Positions 36,567-45,471 of a stretch of DNA of 64,000 nt are shown in pieces. Below the pieces are notes generated by a model. It did not search any database. It was not told the DNA's origin and saw only the letters and a program-made list of their open reading frames with translations. Made by a program: the position numbers and the translations under genes. The stretch comes from Clostridia bacterium (GTDB lineage: Bacteria > Bacillota > Clostridia > UMGS1810): positions 28,096 through 92,095 of the forward strand of contig JAFQHQ010000158.1 in the NCBI GenBank assembly GCA_017397885.1, read 5' to 3'. Position 1 is the stretch's first letter, and each line of letters begins with the position of its first letter.

Positions 36567-39083
36567 ATGAAATACACAGGGAAACACACAAAAGAAATAT
36601 CTTTCCCACTTGGTGGTATAGGGACGGGAAGCATAGGTCTTGGCGGAGACGGCAGACTTGTTGATTGGGAAATTTATAATCGCCCGTCAAAAGGGAGTAT
36701 TAATGGTAATTCTCATTTTGCTATAAGAGCAATTGACGGTGAAAAAATTACTGCTGCAGTTCTGAATGGTGATTTGCTCAAAGAATATATCGGACAATAC
36801 GGAAAAGGACTTGCAAGTTATGGCTCGGGTCCAGCCATGGACAAGCTTGCAGGTTTTCCTCATTTCAGAGATACGGAATTTGACGGAGAGTTTCCCATTG
36901 CAAAAGTGAATTTTAAAGATGCAGATTTCCCCGGTGTTATAACCATGACTGCATTTAATCCTTTTATCCCCAATGACGAATATAATTCAAGCATACCCGG
37001 AGCATTCTTTGAGTTTGAAGTGTTAAATCCAACGGACAGAGACCTTGTATATCAGATTGCATTTTCCATAGTCAATCCGTTTGAAAAATCCACCAACAAA
37101 TCTAAAACAGAAAGTGGGCGTACTTACCTGACATTATCCAACAGTGGTGTTGACACTTCCGACACAGACTACGGTGACCTTACTGTGGCAACAGATTGTG
37201 ATGAGGCTTTTGTTCAGGATTATTGGTACAGAGGAAGTTGGCAAAATGACATCATAACATATTGGAGCGAATTCTCCGGAGAATTAAACATAAGGAATCG
37301 TACATACGACACCCAAGGCAAAAAAGATGTGGGGTCGGTTTATGCGCAAGCGCAAATCAATGCAGGAGAAAAGCGTAAAATACGTTTTGTTCTCACATGG
37401 AACATTCCGAACAACTATAAATATTGGAATGAACCCGCTGAAGATGACAGAACTCCGTGGAAGAACTATTATGCAACTGTTTTTGAATCTTCATTTCACA
37501 GTGCAAAATATGCTATGGATAATTTTGACTCACTTTTTGAAAGGACTCTTCTTTTTAAAAATACCCTTCACCAATCAACTCTCCCTTCCGAGGTTACGGA
37601 TGCTGCCTCATCAAACCTTTCAGTGCTCAAGTCCCCGACGGTGTTGAGGCTTGAGGATGGTTCGTTTTACGGTTGGGAAGGCTGTGCTATGAACGAAGGA
37701 CTTTGCTATGGTACCTGTCAGCATGTATACAACTATGCTTATGCAATGTGCTTTTTGTTTCCGAATCTTGAAAAATCCATAAGAGACAACGAGTTTAAAT
37801 ATTGCTCAACTCCCGATGGGAAAATGGCATTCAGAATGATTCTTCCCCTTGGTAGCGGAATATCTGATTTCAGGGCTTGTCTTGACGGTCAAATGGGTTC
37901 TGTTATTAAATGCTACAGAGAATGGAAGCTCTCGGGTAATAATGACTGGCTCAGAGAGAACTGGTCAAACATTAAAAGCATTATGGAATATGCATGGAGT
38001 GATAAAAATCCCGATCGTTGGGATTTTGACAAAGACGGAGTCTTGGAAGGCAGACAGCATCATACCCTTGACATGGAGCTTTTTGGTCCATCATCGTGGC
38101 TTGAAGGGATGTATCTTCTTGCACTTAAATGTGCAAGCGAAATGGCATCCTTCGTTGGTGAAGAAGATAAAGCAAAAGAATATACGGAAATATTTGAAAA
38201 AGGTAAGCATTGGACAAAAGAGAATCTTTTTAACGGAGAATACTTCATTCACAAGGTCGACATAACCGACAAATCTGAAGTAGACAAATACGATGCAGAA
38301 AAAGACTACTGGAATTTTGAAGCCGGAGAAATAAAATATCAAATACAAGATGCCTCATCCATTGATCAGGCACTTGCCCAGTGGCATTCAAATATTTTGG
38401 GAACAGGTGAAATATTTGATAGTAACCAATTGAGCACTGCTCTTAACAGCATGATGAAATATAACTTTGTCGATAATATGCGTTCCATTGCAAATCCATG
38501 GAGAAATTTTTCGTTCAATGATGAATCCGGGACAATAATTTGTGCATATCCACAGGGGGTTAAAAAGCCGAAAATCCCCATTATGTATAGCGAAGAAACT
38601 ATGACCGGATTTGAATATGCTTTTGCAGGTCTTCTTTGCTCGGTGGGACGATATGAGGAAGGATTTAAGGTTGTTAAGGCAATTCGTGATCGTTTTGACG
38701 GTGAAAAACGAAATCCGTGGAACGAATTTGAATGCGGCTCAAACTACGCCCGTTCAATGGCGAGCTATTCCCTTGTTCCCATTCTTTCGGGCTTTGAATT
38801 TGATATGCCCAATGGTCACATAGGCTTTAAGCCCTACAAAGACGGAGACTTTTCGTGCATTTGGAGTGTGGCAGGATCATGGGGTGATATTAACGTCAAC
38901 AACTCTGATATCAGAATGAGTGTATTTGAAAAACCAATCACATTGAAATCCTTCGGCTTGAAAATTGCAAAAAATGTTACAAAAGTAAAAATTGACGGAA
39001 AAGATATTGATTTTGATTTTAAAAACGGTATAATATATTTTAAGGAAACAAAAATTTGCAAATCACTGGAGATTGCTTTATGA
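36567..39083 (+). CDS. GH116-like glycoside hydrolase, copy 2
   Basis: An 838-residue paralogue of the preceding gene with the same order and motifs (FPLGGIGTGSIGLGGDG, GTCQHVYNYAYAMCFLFPN, DKDGVLEGRQHHTLD). The first part differs clearly from copy 1, while the last 130 residues are nearly identical at DNA level, suggesting gene conversion. Start at 36567 is preceded by TTGGAGG. The stop overlaps the LacI gene start in ATGA. Two copies that diverged in the substrate-facing half could act on related substrates, which is inference. The gene product has no export signal. Confidence 0.88.
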   Translation: MKYTGKHTKEISFPLGGIGTGSIGLGGDGRLVDWEIYNRPSKGSINGNSHFAIRAIDGEKITAAVLNGDLLKEYIGQYGKGLASYGSGPAMDKLAGFPHFRDTEFDGEFPIAKVNFKDADFPGVITMTAFNPFIPNDEYNSSIPGAFFEFEVLNPTDRDLVYQIAFSIVNPFEKSTNKSKTESGRTYLTLSNSGVDTSDTDYGDLTVATDCDEAFVQDYWYRGSWQNDIITYWSEFSGELNIRNRTYDTQGKKDVGSVYAQAQINAGEKRKIRFVLTWNIPNNYKYWNEPAEDDRTPWKNYYATVFESSFHSAKYAMDNFDSLFERTLLFKNTLHQSTLPSEVTDAASSNLSVLKSPTVLRLEDGSFYGWEGCAMNEGLCYGTCQHVYNYAYAMCFLFPNLEKSIRDNEFKYCSTPDGKMAFRMILPLGSGISDFRACLDGQMGSVIKCYREWKLSGNNDWLRENWSNIKSIMEYAWSDKNPDRWDFDKDGVLEGRQHHTLDMELFGPSSWLEGMYLLALKCASEMASFVGEEDKAKEYTEIFEKGKHWTKENLFNGEYFIHKVDITDKSEVDKYDAEKDYWNFEAGEIKYQIQDASSIDQALAQWHSNILGTGEIFDSNQLSTALNSMMKYNFVDNMRSIANPWRNFSFNDESGTIICAYPQGVKKPKIPIMYSEETMTGFEYAFAGLLCSVGRYEEGFKVVKAIRDRFDGEKRNPWNEFECGSNYARSMASYSLVPILSGFEFDMPNGHIGFKPYKDGDFSCIWSVAGSWGDINVNNSDIRMSVFEKPITLKSFGLKIAKNVTKVKIDGKDIDFDFKNGIIYFKETKICKSLEIAL

Positions 39084-39979
39084 AACACCTTAAAATAACC
39101 ACTGCGGAAATTGCAAAAATCTGTGGTGTATCTCAGGGGACGGTTGACAGAGCTCTGAACAATCGTCCCGACATTAAGGCTCAAACAAAGCTTAAGATTT
39201 TGGATGTAGCAAAACAATACGGCTACCGTGACGAAATTCCCGACAGCACAAAAGCGCACAGAGGACTTGTGGGAATTGTTGTTTTTAATTTGAACAACGA
39301 ATATTTCTCCGATCTCATAACCGAGCTTGAATATGTTTTGGATTTCGAAAATCTTTCCACCGTTGTTATGATGAGTCACTATGATAAGATGCGTGAGGCT
39401 GAATGTATCCGCACATTGTATAACATGGGAGTTCAGGGGATAATTATCTGTCCGGTAAATTCGGGATTGGAATTTGAAAATTATCTCAGGCTATTTGACC
39501 TTCCCATAGTTTGCGTGGGTAACCGCCTTTCAGGCTTTCCGTATGTTGGCATTGACGATTTTGCCGCCATGCGTGATATGACACTTGAGTGCATGAGTGG
39601 GGACTATGAAAATATTGTCTATTTTTCGCCTGCACTTGCCTATCCCGATGCTTCTGCACAAAGGCTTCGCTATGAAGGATTTTTGAGTGCAGTAGGGGAC
39701 AGAAAATACTCTGTTGTGACAGATATTGCCGAAATAGAAGAACACTATGACGAAAAAACTCTTGTTATCTGCTCCAATGACTACTATGCCCTGAAGGTCT
39801 ATTTCAAAGGCACAAACGCAAAGATAACCGGCTTTGATAACATTAAAACCGTTTCAAAGTATAATCTGCCAATTAACACAGTGGGCTACAGCGTGTCGGA
39901 AGCGGCAAAGTATGTGACAGACATTGTTACGGGTAAAAGTAAAGATAGTGCAATTATAGAGCATAGTTTGATTAGGTGA
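39080..39979 (+). CDS. LacI-family transcriptional regulator
   Basis: A 299-residue regulator. Residues 1-60 hold the LacI helix-turn-helix and hinge (TTAEIAKICGVSQGTVDRAL), and the remainder is a periplasmic-binding-protein-like effector domain (GLVGIVVFNLNNEYFSDL, GVQGIIICPVN, YVGIDDFAA). The ATG at 39080 overlaps the stop of GH116 copy 2 by 4 bases, with GGAG 8 bases before it, so the regulator is translationally coupled to the glycosidases and likely controls them in response to a sugar. It is slightly shorter than typical LacI proteins because the C-terminal subdomain is trimmed. Confidence 0.92.
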   Translation: MKHLKITTAEIAKICGVSQGTVDRALNNRPDIKAQTKLKILDVAKQYGYRDEIPDSTKAHRGLVGIVVFNLNNEYFSDLITELEYVLDFENLSTVVMMSHYDKMREAECIRTLYNMGVQGIIICPVNSGLEFENYLRLFDLPIVCVGNRLSGFPYVGIDDFAAMRDMTLECMSGDYENIVYFSPALAYPDASAQRLRYEGFLSAVGDRKYSVVTDIAEIEEHYDEKTLVICSNDYYALKVYFKGTNAKITGFDNIKTVSKYNLPINTVGYSVSEAAKYVTDIVTGKSKDSAIIEHSLIR

Positions 39980-40006
39980 AAATCATTAAGTGACTTAACA
40001 AAAAAC

Positions 40007-40048
40007 ACCTCCGGATAATTTTGAAAATTATTATCCGGAGGTATTTGA
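40007..40048. terminator. Terminator between LacI and Fic genes
   Basis: ACCTCCGGATAAT pairs with ATTATCCGGAGGT over a TTTGAAA-rich loop, with T-rich flanks on the plus side. It separates convergent genes. Confidence 0.88.
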
Positions 40049-40052
40049 TTTT

Positions 40053-40640
40053 TTAACTAATGTTTTCTCTGAAAATATCTTTAAGCATAAAAATATCTCC
40101 TGAAACAGATTTGATTGTAGCTATCATAAATAAATCCTTATCAATTTTTGTAAAATCTATATTTTTTCCTGCGTTTTTAAGAAGCATTGACAGAAATAAT
40201 CTTTGTATTCTGCCGTTACCTTCTCGGAATGGATGTAGATAATTGAGTGAACAATATAGATTTGTAAATTCATTTATAAAGGATTCATTTGAATATTCCA
40301 TTAAATATTTTTTGCTTAATAAATCATTGAATATTCTGTCGGCGTATTCTTCGATTTTGTCAAAATCGCAGAAATTTGTTCCTTTTTTGCTCATATTCAC
40401 GATTCTGGTTTTTCCTGCCCAGTCGTAGATGTCATCAAAGACATAATGATGAAGCATTTTATAAAAAGAGAAACTGACATTTTCAAATGGGATTTCTATG
40501 AAGGCTTTTGCCAGCAGTGCACCGGTAATACTCTGCTCAACAATATCAAGTTGTTTTTCGTTTTGAATGTTAAACTTATTAATGAGTACAGTTGTTCCCT
40601 TGTAGCATCCATCAGATAACGGATCGATTGAGTAAGGCAT
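40053..40640 (-). CDS. Fic-domain protein (toxin of a Fic toxin-antitoxin pair)
   Basis: A 195-residue Fic/Doc-fold protein. The active-site loop is HPFREGNGRIQR (HxFx(D/E)GNxxR), which uses ATP to AMPylate target proteins in most members. The N-terminal region includes DWAGKTRIVNMSKKG, the beta-hairpin flap before the active site. Start at ATG 40640, overlapping the stop of the small upstream gene (TAATG), is preferred over GTG 40652. Class I Fic toxins of this size lack their own inhibitory helix and are held by a separate antitoxin; here one is seen directly upstream. It lies in an accessory region. Confidence 0.92.
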   Translation of the reverse strand: MPYSIDPLSDGCYKGTTVLINKFNIQNEKQLDIVEQSITGALLAKAFIEIPFENVSFSFYKMLHHYVFDDIYDWAGKTRIVNMSKKGTNFCDFDKIEEYADRIFNDLLSKKYLMEYSNESFINEFTNLYCSLNYLHPFREGNGRIQRLFLSMLLKNAGKNIDFTKIDKDLFMIATIKSVSGDIFMLKDIFRENIS

Positions 40641-40810
40641 TATATTTTGCACCTTTCAAGGAGTTGTTTAATAAAATCTTCTTTGCATATTTTTCCGCTC
40701 ACAAAATTAAGACAATGTTCTTTTTGATTTTCTTCCAGTTTGTAGCCCTCCATTTCTACAGAGGCAATAGCGTTATTGAGCACATTTTTATATATATCAT
40801 TGTTTTGCAT
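40640..40810 (-). CDS. Small Fic antitoxin (VbhA-like), 56 residues
   Basis: A 56-residue reading frame directly upstream of fic. It starts at the ATG at 40808-40810 with AAGGATG 9 bases upstream and stops with a TAATG overlap with the toxin start. The peptide begins MQNNDIYKNVLNNAIASVEM. Residues 17-22 read SVEMEG, matching the class I Fic inhibitory motif (S/T)xxxE(G/N), whose glutamate blocks ATP binding by the toxin. The rest is predicted helical, as in VbhA. Size, position, motif and overlap together make this an antitoxin with good confidence. Confidence 0.87.
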   Translation of the reverse strand: MQNNDIYKNVLNNAIASVEMEGYKLEENQKEHCLNFVSGKICKEDFIKQLLERCKI

Positions 40811-40904
40811 ATTATCACATCCTTAAAATTTATTATATCAAATTATGTTTGTAAATGCAAGATAAAATCAATTAATTATATAATGTCCTAAAAGTACAAC
40901 CAAA

Positions 40905-40940
40905 AACCCCACAAAAGCTTATTTCAACTTTTGTGGGGTT
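40905..40940 (-). terminator. Terminator of the LRR protein gene
   Basis: AACCCCACAAAAG pairs perfectly with CTTTTGTGGGGTT over a 10-base loop, beginning 8 bases beyond the minus-strand stop at 40948. Confidence 0.88.
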
Positions 40941-40947
40941 GATTATA

Positions 40948-42570
40948 TTATCTTGCAATATCAACTCTTACAGCTTTTGCTACAGGTTCAAGAGATGTGA
41001 CCGAATCCCAAAGGAATATTTTTGCGTATTTTGCTTCGGGATTGTCTTTAAACACTACGTTGACATCGGAAAAATTACAACTGCTCGGAACTATTATGTA
41101 ATCAATCAGTTTTGAAGAATTGTTATAGAGAGCTATGTGAAGATTCTTGCCCGAAACACTTACATCAGTCTTTGCATACACAACAATTTTTTCTTCCATT
41201 ACCTGTGCATTTCCGGTGATTTGATATTCAGAGCCTTCCGGGTCGTCAAGAGGAATAAAATATATATCATATTTTCCGGCATATGTTTCAGTGGTGGAAC
41301 CGCTGTAACCATAAAGCGTAGGAAACTCAGAACCTTCAAATATGTTTGAATTTGTAAATCTCGTACTTTTGCTTTTTATGGTTACATTAAAAAGGTTATA
41401 AAAACCACTGAAAGCATTTGCCATAACAGTAGATGGCGTTCCTTCAATAACAATATCTGTTAAAAAGCTGCAGTTCGAAAATGCACCATATGGAATAACA
41501 GTTTCATCGGTTATTGTTACTTTTCGAAGTGTTATGGGAATTGCATAATCCTCATATGTACCTGCCATGTATTGCTGTGAGGTGTCAAGGTCATCCTCTG
41601 TTCCGAAAATATATCCAAAAACAGCATCTTCAGTGCCGCTTATTCCACGCTTTGAACCTATGAACGGAATGACGATTTCTTCAAGGGCTTCCCAACCGCA
41701 AAACGCACCTTTGCCAATTGAAGTTAGTGTATTTGGCAAATTAAGTTTTGTTTGTTCCTGACAGCAGTTATAAAAAGCATAGTCACCAATACTTGTCACC
41801 GAATCGGGAATGGCGACGGATGTAAGAAATGAACAGTTATAAAATGCACCATAGGGTATGGTTGAATCATCGGTTACAGTTACTTTTTTGAGTGTTGACG
41901 GGATATAGTAATATACACTGCTTCCATCGGAATAATATTGACGAACGGCTTCCGAAGAACTGCTTTCGCTGTATCCGAATATATATCCGAAAACTGAGTC
42001 AACGGTTTTGTTGGCATCACGATTTGAACCAACGAACGGAAGTGTTATCTCTTCTAATGAAGAGCAACCGTAAAACGCAGAACTACCAATACTTGTCACC
42101 GAATCTGGAATTGTGACGGATGTGAGTGATGAGCAACCCACAAACGCATGACGACCAATACTCGTCACCGAATCAGGAATGGTGACGGAAGTAAGGGATG
42201 AGCACTTGTAAAACGCCTCATAACCAATACTTGTCACGGAATCTGGAATGGTGATGGAAGTAAGGGATTTGCAATTGTAAAACGCCTCATAACCAATACT
42301 TGTCACGGAATCTGGAATGGTGACGGAAGTAAGGGATTTGCAATTGTAAAACGCATAATCACCAATACTTGTCACCGGATAACCATCAATTTCAGACGGG
42401 ATTTCAATTGCACCGGTGACCGATGTTGAAAAGTCGGTTATGGATACTTCACCGTTTGATACGTAGTATGTGTAATCACCGTAGGTTTCAGCTTTACAGA
42501 TTTGTGGCAACGCAAAAATTGTAATTACTATTGCAAAAAGCATTGCAAGTTTTAAGAGTTTGGTTTTCAT
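40948..42570 (-). CDS. BspA-type leucine-rich-repeat surface protein
   Basis: A 540-residue exported protein. Residues 1-26 form a signal peptide. Residues about 60-450 are LRR_5 (BspA/TpLRR) repeats of 23 residues, such as SLTSVTIPDSVTSIGYEAFY, interrupted by two longer irregular segments. The C-terminal module (about 455-540) is the same as in three other secreted proteins here (LHIALYNNSSKLID, then AKIFLWDSV). Such repeats mediate binding to host or other bacteria in some relatives. AAGGAGAC precedes the ATG at 42570. It has no SLH domain or LPXTG motif, so its anchoring is unclear. Confidence 0.9.
   Translation of the reverse strand: MKTKLLKLAMLFAIVITIFALPQICKAETYGDYTYYVSNGEVSITDFSTSVTGAIEIPSEIDGYPVTSIGDYAFYNCKSLTSVTIPDSVTSIGYEAFYNCKSLTSITIPDSVTSIGYEAFYKCSSLTSVTIPDSVTSIGRHAFVGCSSLTSVTIPDSVTSIGSSAFYGCSSLEEITLPFVGSNRDANKTVDSVFGYIFGYSESSSSEAVRQYYSDGSSVYYYIPSTLKKVTVTDDSTIPYGAFYNCSFLTSVAIPDSVTSIGDYAFYNCCQEQTKLNLPNTLTSIGKGAFCGWEALEEIVIPFIGSKRGISGTEDAVFGYIFGTEDDLDTSQQYMAGTYEDYAIPITLRKVTITDETVIPYGAFSNCSFLTDIVIEGTPSTVMANAFSGFYNLFNVTIKSKSTRFTNSNIFEGSEFPTLYGYSGSTTETYAGKYDIYFIPLDDPEGSEYQITGNAQVMEEKIVVYAKTDVSVSGKNLHIALYNNSSKLIDYIIVPSSCNFSDVNVVFKDNPEAKYAKIFLWDSVTSLEPVAKAVRVDIAR
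42068..42400 (-). repeat. 69-bp tandem repeats in the LRR gene
   Basis: The phrase ACCAATACT recurs at 42085, 42154, 42223, 42292 and 42361, exactly 69 bases apart (23 codons), with the surrounding sequence nearly identical. These units encode LRR_5 repeats and are much more alike at DNA level than the rest of the array, implying recent amplification. Confidence 0.9.
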
Positions 42571-42626
42571 AGTAGTCTCCTTTTTCAAAAATTATTTTTT
42601 AAAATGACATTGTTGTAACTTCTGTT

Positions 42627-43340
42627 TTAGGAGTCGATTAAAACATTTTGGATTAATTTGATAACACCTTTGATAGTTCCTGATGGAATACAATCATATA
42701 AAACAGACAGTACGGACTGGACGCCTTGTTCTTTAATCTGTTTTGTAAAATTCTTTTTGGTGATTTTGCTTTCTATATCATTGTTTTTGTTAAATTTTTT
42801 GTTGAGTGCATTGATGAATTGTTCTTCAAATTTTTCAGAGACTTTTCTGTCATACTTATTCTCATATTCGTAGATTTTAATTATAAGATTAATATAGTGA
42901 CATGGTTCAATTTTAAGTAACTTAGGGTTTAGTTGCGTGTCAATATATCCCCCGAATTGTTCAATAGTATGCTCCAGTTCCATGTGAACATTTGGATCCG
43001 GAATATTAATAACAATTTTTCCGGTACTGTCAAGAAAAGCACTTTTATTATATTCCCAAAACGCATCATACCACTTATATTCTCGCGGATAAATAAGTTG
43101 TTTTTTCTTCTTTAACATACGAACATTTGATTGAAGTATGCCAAGCTGTTTGCTAATGGTATAATCATCATATTCTTCGCCCTTCTCTATCAACTTATCT
43201 AAATACAATGAAAACATCATCAAATCAATCTGAGATTTACTTGAGCTTCCAAAATTTGAATTATAGAATTTTTCAGAAATTATGTCAAACAATTCGGCTT
43301 TTTCTTGAATTGAAAGCTTTTTCATCAGGTCGTTTCCCAT
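42627..43340 (-). CDS. Protein of unknown function divergent from XRE regulator
   Basis: A 237-residue protein I do not recognise. It is charged and mostly helical, with a possible DNA-binding segment (ISKQLGILQSNVRMLKKKK, about 85-105) and no signal or membrane helix. A GAGAGGA lies 9 bases before the ATG at 43340. It is transcribed away from the XRE regulator gene 182 bases off, which suggests common control. Composition is more A/T-rich and its neighbours are accessory (Fic pair, DUF4143 ATPase). A defence or toxin-related role is possible but unsupported. Confidence 0.65.
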   Translation of the reverse strand: MGNDLMKKLSIQEKAELFDIISEKFYNSNFGSSSKSQIDLMMFSLYLDKLIEKGEEYDDYTISKQLGILQSNVRMLKKKKQLIYPREYKWYDAFWEYNKSAFLDSTGKIVINIPDPNVHMELEHTIEQFGGYIDTQLNPKLLKIEPCHYINLIIKIYEYENKYDRKVSEKFEEQFINALNKKFNKNNDIESKITKKNFTKQIKEQGVQSVLSVLYDCIPSGTIKGVIKLIQNVLIDS

Positions 43341-43522
43341 AAATTAATCCTCTCGTATAATATATTTTGAGGTGTTCAAAGTATCCCCAATAACTTTTTT
43401 ATGATTTATAGTAGTTTTTTCCATTATAAACCATACAAATTCATGTGTCAATATGGATTTCATCTTATAATAAGTCTGTAATATGCGAAAAATATTATAA
43501 AATTAAGTAAGAGGTGCGAACT

Positions 43523-43855
43523 ATGTATGTAGATTATAAGGAAGTCGGGAAAAGAATTGCTGCAAGAAGAAAGGCTTTGGGATTAAAACAAAACAAAGTT
43601 AATGAGATGGCAGAACTCAGCGATAAATACCTTTCGAACATAGAAACAGCAAGGTCAATTCCGAGTATAGATGTCCTTATGCGGATTTGTAAAGCTCTTG
43701 ACACTACTCCCGACTACATTCTCCTCGGTGCAGTGAAAAATGATGATGATGTTGAAACGGAAAGACTTGCTCTTGAAAAGCTAAAAGGGTTTTCGGGAAG
43801 AAAGAAAAAACTTGTGTACAAATTTGTGAACATGCTTGATGATGAAGAAATCTGA
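43523..43855 (+). CDS. XRE-family helix-turn-helix regulator
   Basis: A 110-residue regulator. Residues 5-65 form a lambda-repressor-like domain (VGKRIAARRKALGLKQNKV, ELSDKYLSNIETARSIPSID, CKALDTTPDYILLG). The remainder is a charged helical tail with no sensor or peptidase domain. An AAGAGGTG precedes the ATG at 43523. It is divergent from the unknown 237-residue gene and probably represses it and itself. Such short XRE proteins are common next to toxins, phages and mobile elements. Confidence 0.88.
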   Translation: MYVDYKEVGKRIAARRKALGLKQNKVNEMAELSDKYLSNIETARSIPSIDVLMRICKALDTTPDYILLGAVKNDDDVETERLALEKLKGFSGRKKKLVYKFVNMLDDEEI

Positions 43856-43880
43856 TTATAAGTGGAATAAATATATTATG

Positions 43881-43909
43881 AGATTGACTGATATGGTCAG
43901 TCTTTTTTT
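43881..43909 (+). terminator. Terminator of the XRE gene
   Basis: GACTGA and TCAGTC form a short stem followed by seven Ts, 25 bases after the stop at 43855. Confidence 0.75.
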
Positions 43910-43940
43910 ACAAATATATTTCGAAAGAAATATAAACTAA

Positions 43941-43980
43941 AACTGCTCATAAAATCTTTGACGTAATTTTATGAGCAGTT
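43941..43980 (-). terminator. Hairpin at the 3' side of the DUF4143 ATPase gene
   Basis: AACTGCTCATAAAAT pairs perfectly with ATTTTATGAGCAGTT over a 10-base loop. It lies about 90 bases beyond the minus-strand ATPase stop and may end that transcript. Confidence 0.65.
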
Positions 43981-44071
43981 GTTGAAGATATGTGATTACA
44001 AGTTTTAAAATTTAATTTATGAATATTTAAAATATCAATCCCGGTAATCATATTTGAGTTTTCTGTTAAAA

Positions 44072-45403
44072 CTATTCTTTAAGATACCTTTTAAGCAAAA
44101 AAGCACAGAAGTATGGAAATGTATAAATATCATCGCTATAGCCGATATTTGCGTTGGCAAGCTTGATTCCGTATTTAATGTCAGAATATTTGCTGTTTTC
44201 TATAAGCGTCCTGAGAGACTTGGATTTTCCGTTTGTGGCTTTAACTTCAACAGGAATCAGATCGGAAGCAGTGCGCACAAAAAAATCTTCTTCCAGTGTT
44301 GAATTTTCTTTTTTATAGTAATACAACCCAAGACCGCTTTTGATGAATGCTTCACTCACAATGTTTTCAAATAATGCCCCTTTGTACACTCCTAAGTTTT
44401 TATTTGCCCTAAGATCATCTTGTGATTCTTCATCAAGCATTGCCACAAGAAGACCGGTGTCCGCAAAGTAAATCTTATATTTAGATTCGTCATAATTCCC
44501 CCCCAGCGGCAACTCGGGGAAATGCAGCTGATAACATATGTTTACAATTCCGCTGTCGCTCAGCCATTCAATGCACCCTCTATAATCTTTAAATCTTGCA
44601 CCGGATGCAACTTTGGATATTTGAAACTTTTTATTATCTTTTGCAAGCTGCGGTGGAATCTGATTAAAAACATTGAGTATTCTTGTCTGGTCAAGACCTT
44701 CGGCATATTTTCTTATGTCTTCTTTGTAGTCGGCTATCAATTGTCTTTGCGTTTCCAAAGAGCCCTCAAAGGTTCCTTTTTCAACATATTCCCGAACAAC
44801 TGCCGGCATACCACCCAAAACACAAAAATCCATAAAAAGCGAATTTAAAACACTAAATTCCAAAGTGCTAAAAGGGATGAGATTTTTCATATGCATTAAA
44901 ATATCCGAAATAAATTCGTCACCATATCCTTTTGCCCACAAAAATTCTTCAAAATCCATTGAATGCATTTCGTAATCGGTTTTATATCCAACACTGTTGC
45001 TTTCAATTTTTCGGTAATTAATTCCAAGCATTGAACCACTGCAGATCACATCAAATCTCCCGTCAATCTTAAAGAATTTGAGAGACGTGGCGATGTCGGG
45101 AAATTCCTGAATTTCATCAAAAATAATAAGTGTGTTGTTTTCATCAAAGCGTTTTGACGGATCAAGAACAGAAATATTTTTAATAATATCATACGGCTTG
45201 TATCCGTCAGAGGTTATCATTTTATATTTTGGCTCTTCAACAAAATTTATGGTAATAACATTTTTATAATTGTCGTTACCAAACCGACAAATTGACTCGG
45301 TTTTTCCGATTTGTCTTGCACCTTTTACAATCAGCGGTTTTTTATCGGGATCATTTTTCCAGTTTTCCAAAAAAATATCAATTTTTCGTTTTAAGTATGC
45401 CAT
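44072..45403 (-). CDS. AAA ATPase with DUF4143 domain
   Basis: A 443-residue P-loop ATPase. Residues 20-160 are an AAA_14 core with Walker A GARQIGKTE and Walker B LIIFDEIQEF, then CSGSMLG (sensor region). The C-terminal DUF4143 part (about 200-420) includes LGGMPAVVREY and ends with a PD-(D/E)xK-like set (ENIVSEAF, LEEDFFVR, IPVEVKA). The family is widespread in gut anaerobes and its function is not settled. Regulatory features upstream are a palindrome and four direct repeats. It has no obvious partner gene. Confidence 0.87.
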   Translation of the reverse strand: MAYLKRKIDIFLENWKNDPDKKPLIVKGARQIGKTESICRFGNDNYKNVITINFVEEPKYKMITSDGYKPYDIIKNISVLDPSKRFDENNTLIIFDEIQEFPDIATSLKFFKIDGRFDVICSGSMLGINYRKIESNSVGYKTDYEMHSMDFEEFLWAKGYGDEFISDILMHMKNLIPFSTLEFSVLNSLFMDFCVLGGMPAVVREYVEKGTFEGSLETQRQLIADYKEDIRKYAEGLDQTRILNVFNQIPPQLAKDNKKFQISKVASGARFKDYRGCIEWLSDSGIVNICYQLHFPELPLGGNYDESKYKIYFADTGLLVAMLDEESQDDLRANKNLGVYKGALFENIVSEAFIKSGLGLYYYKKENSTLEEDFFVRTASDLIPVEVKATNGKSKSLRTLIENSKYSDIKYGIKLANANIGYSDDIYTFPYFCAFLLKRYLKE

Positions 45404-45435
45404 AAATCAGCACTCCTCAATGGTTTTGGTGTTAA

Positions 45436-45447
45436 TAGTATATACTA
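45436..45447 (-). promoter_or_regulatory. Palindrome upstream of the DUF4143 ATPase gene
   Basis: TAGTATATACTA is a perfect 12-bp palindrome 33 bases before the ATPase start. It could be an operator or a promoter element. Confidence 0.4.
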
Positions 45448-45471
45448 AAATTAATAAAAAATCAACACTTT

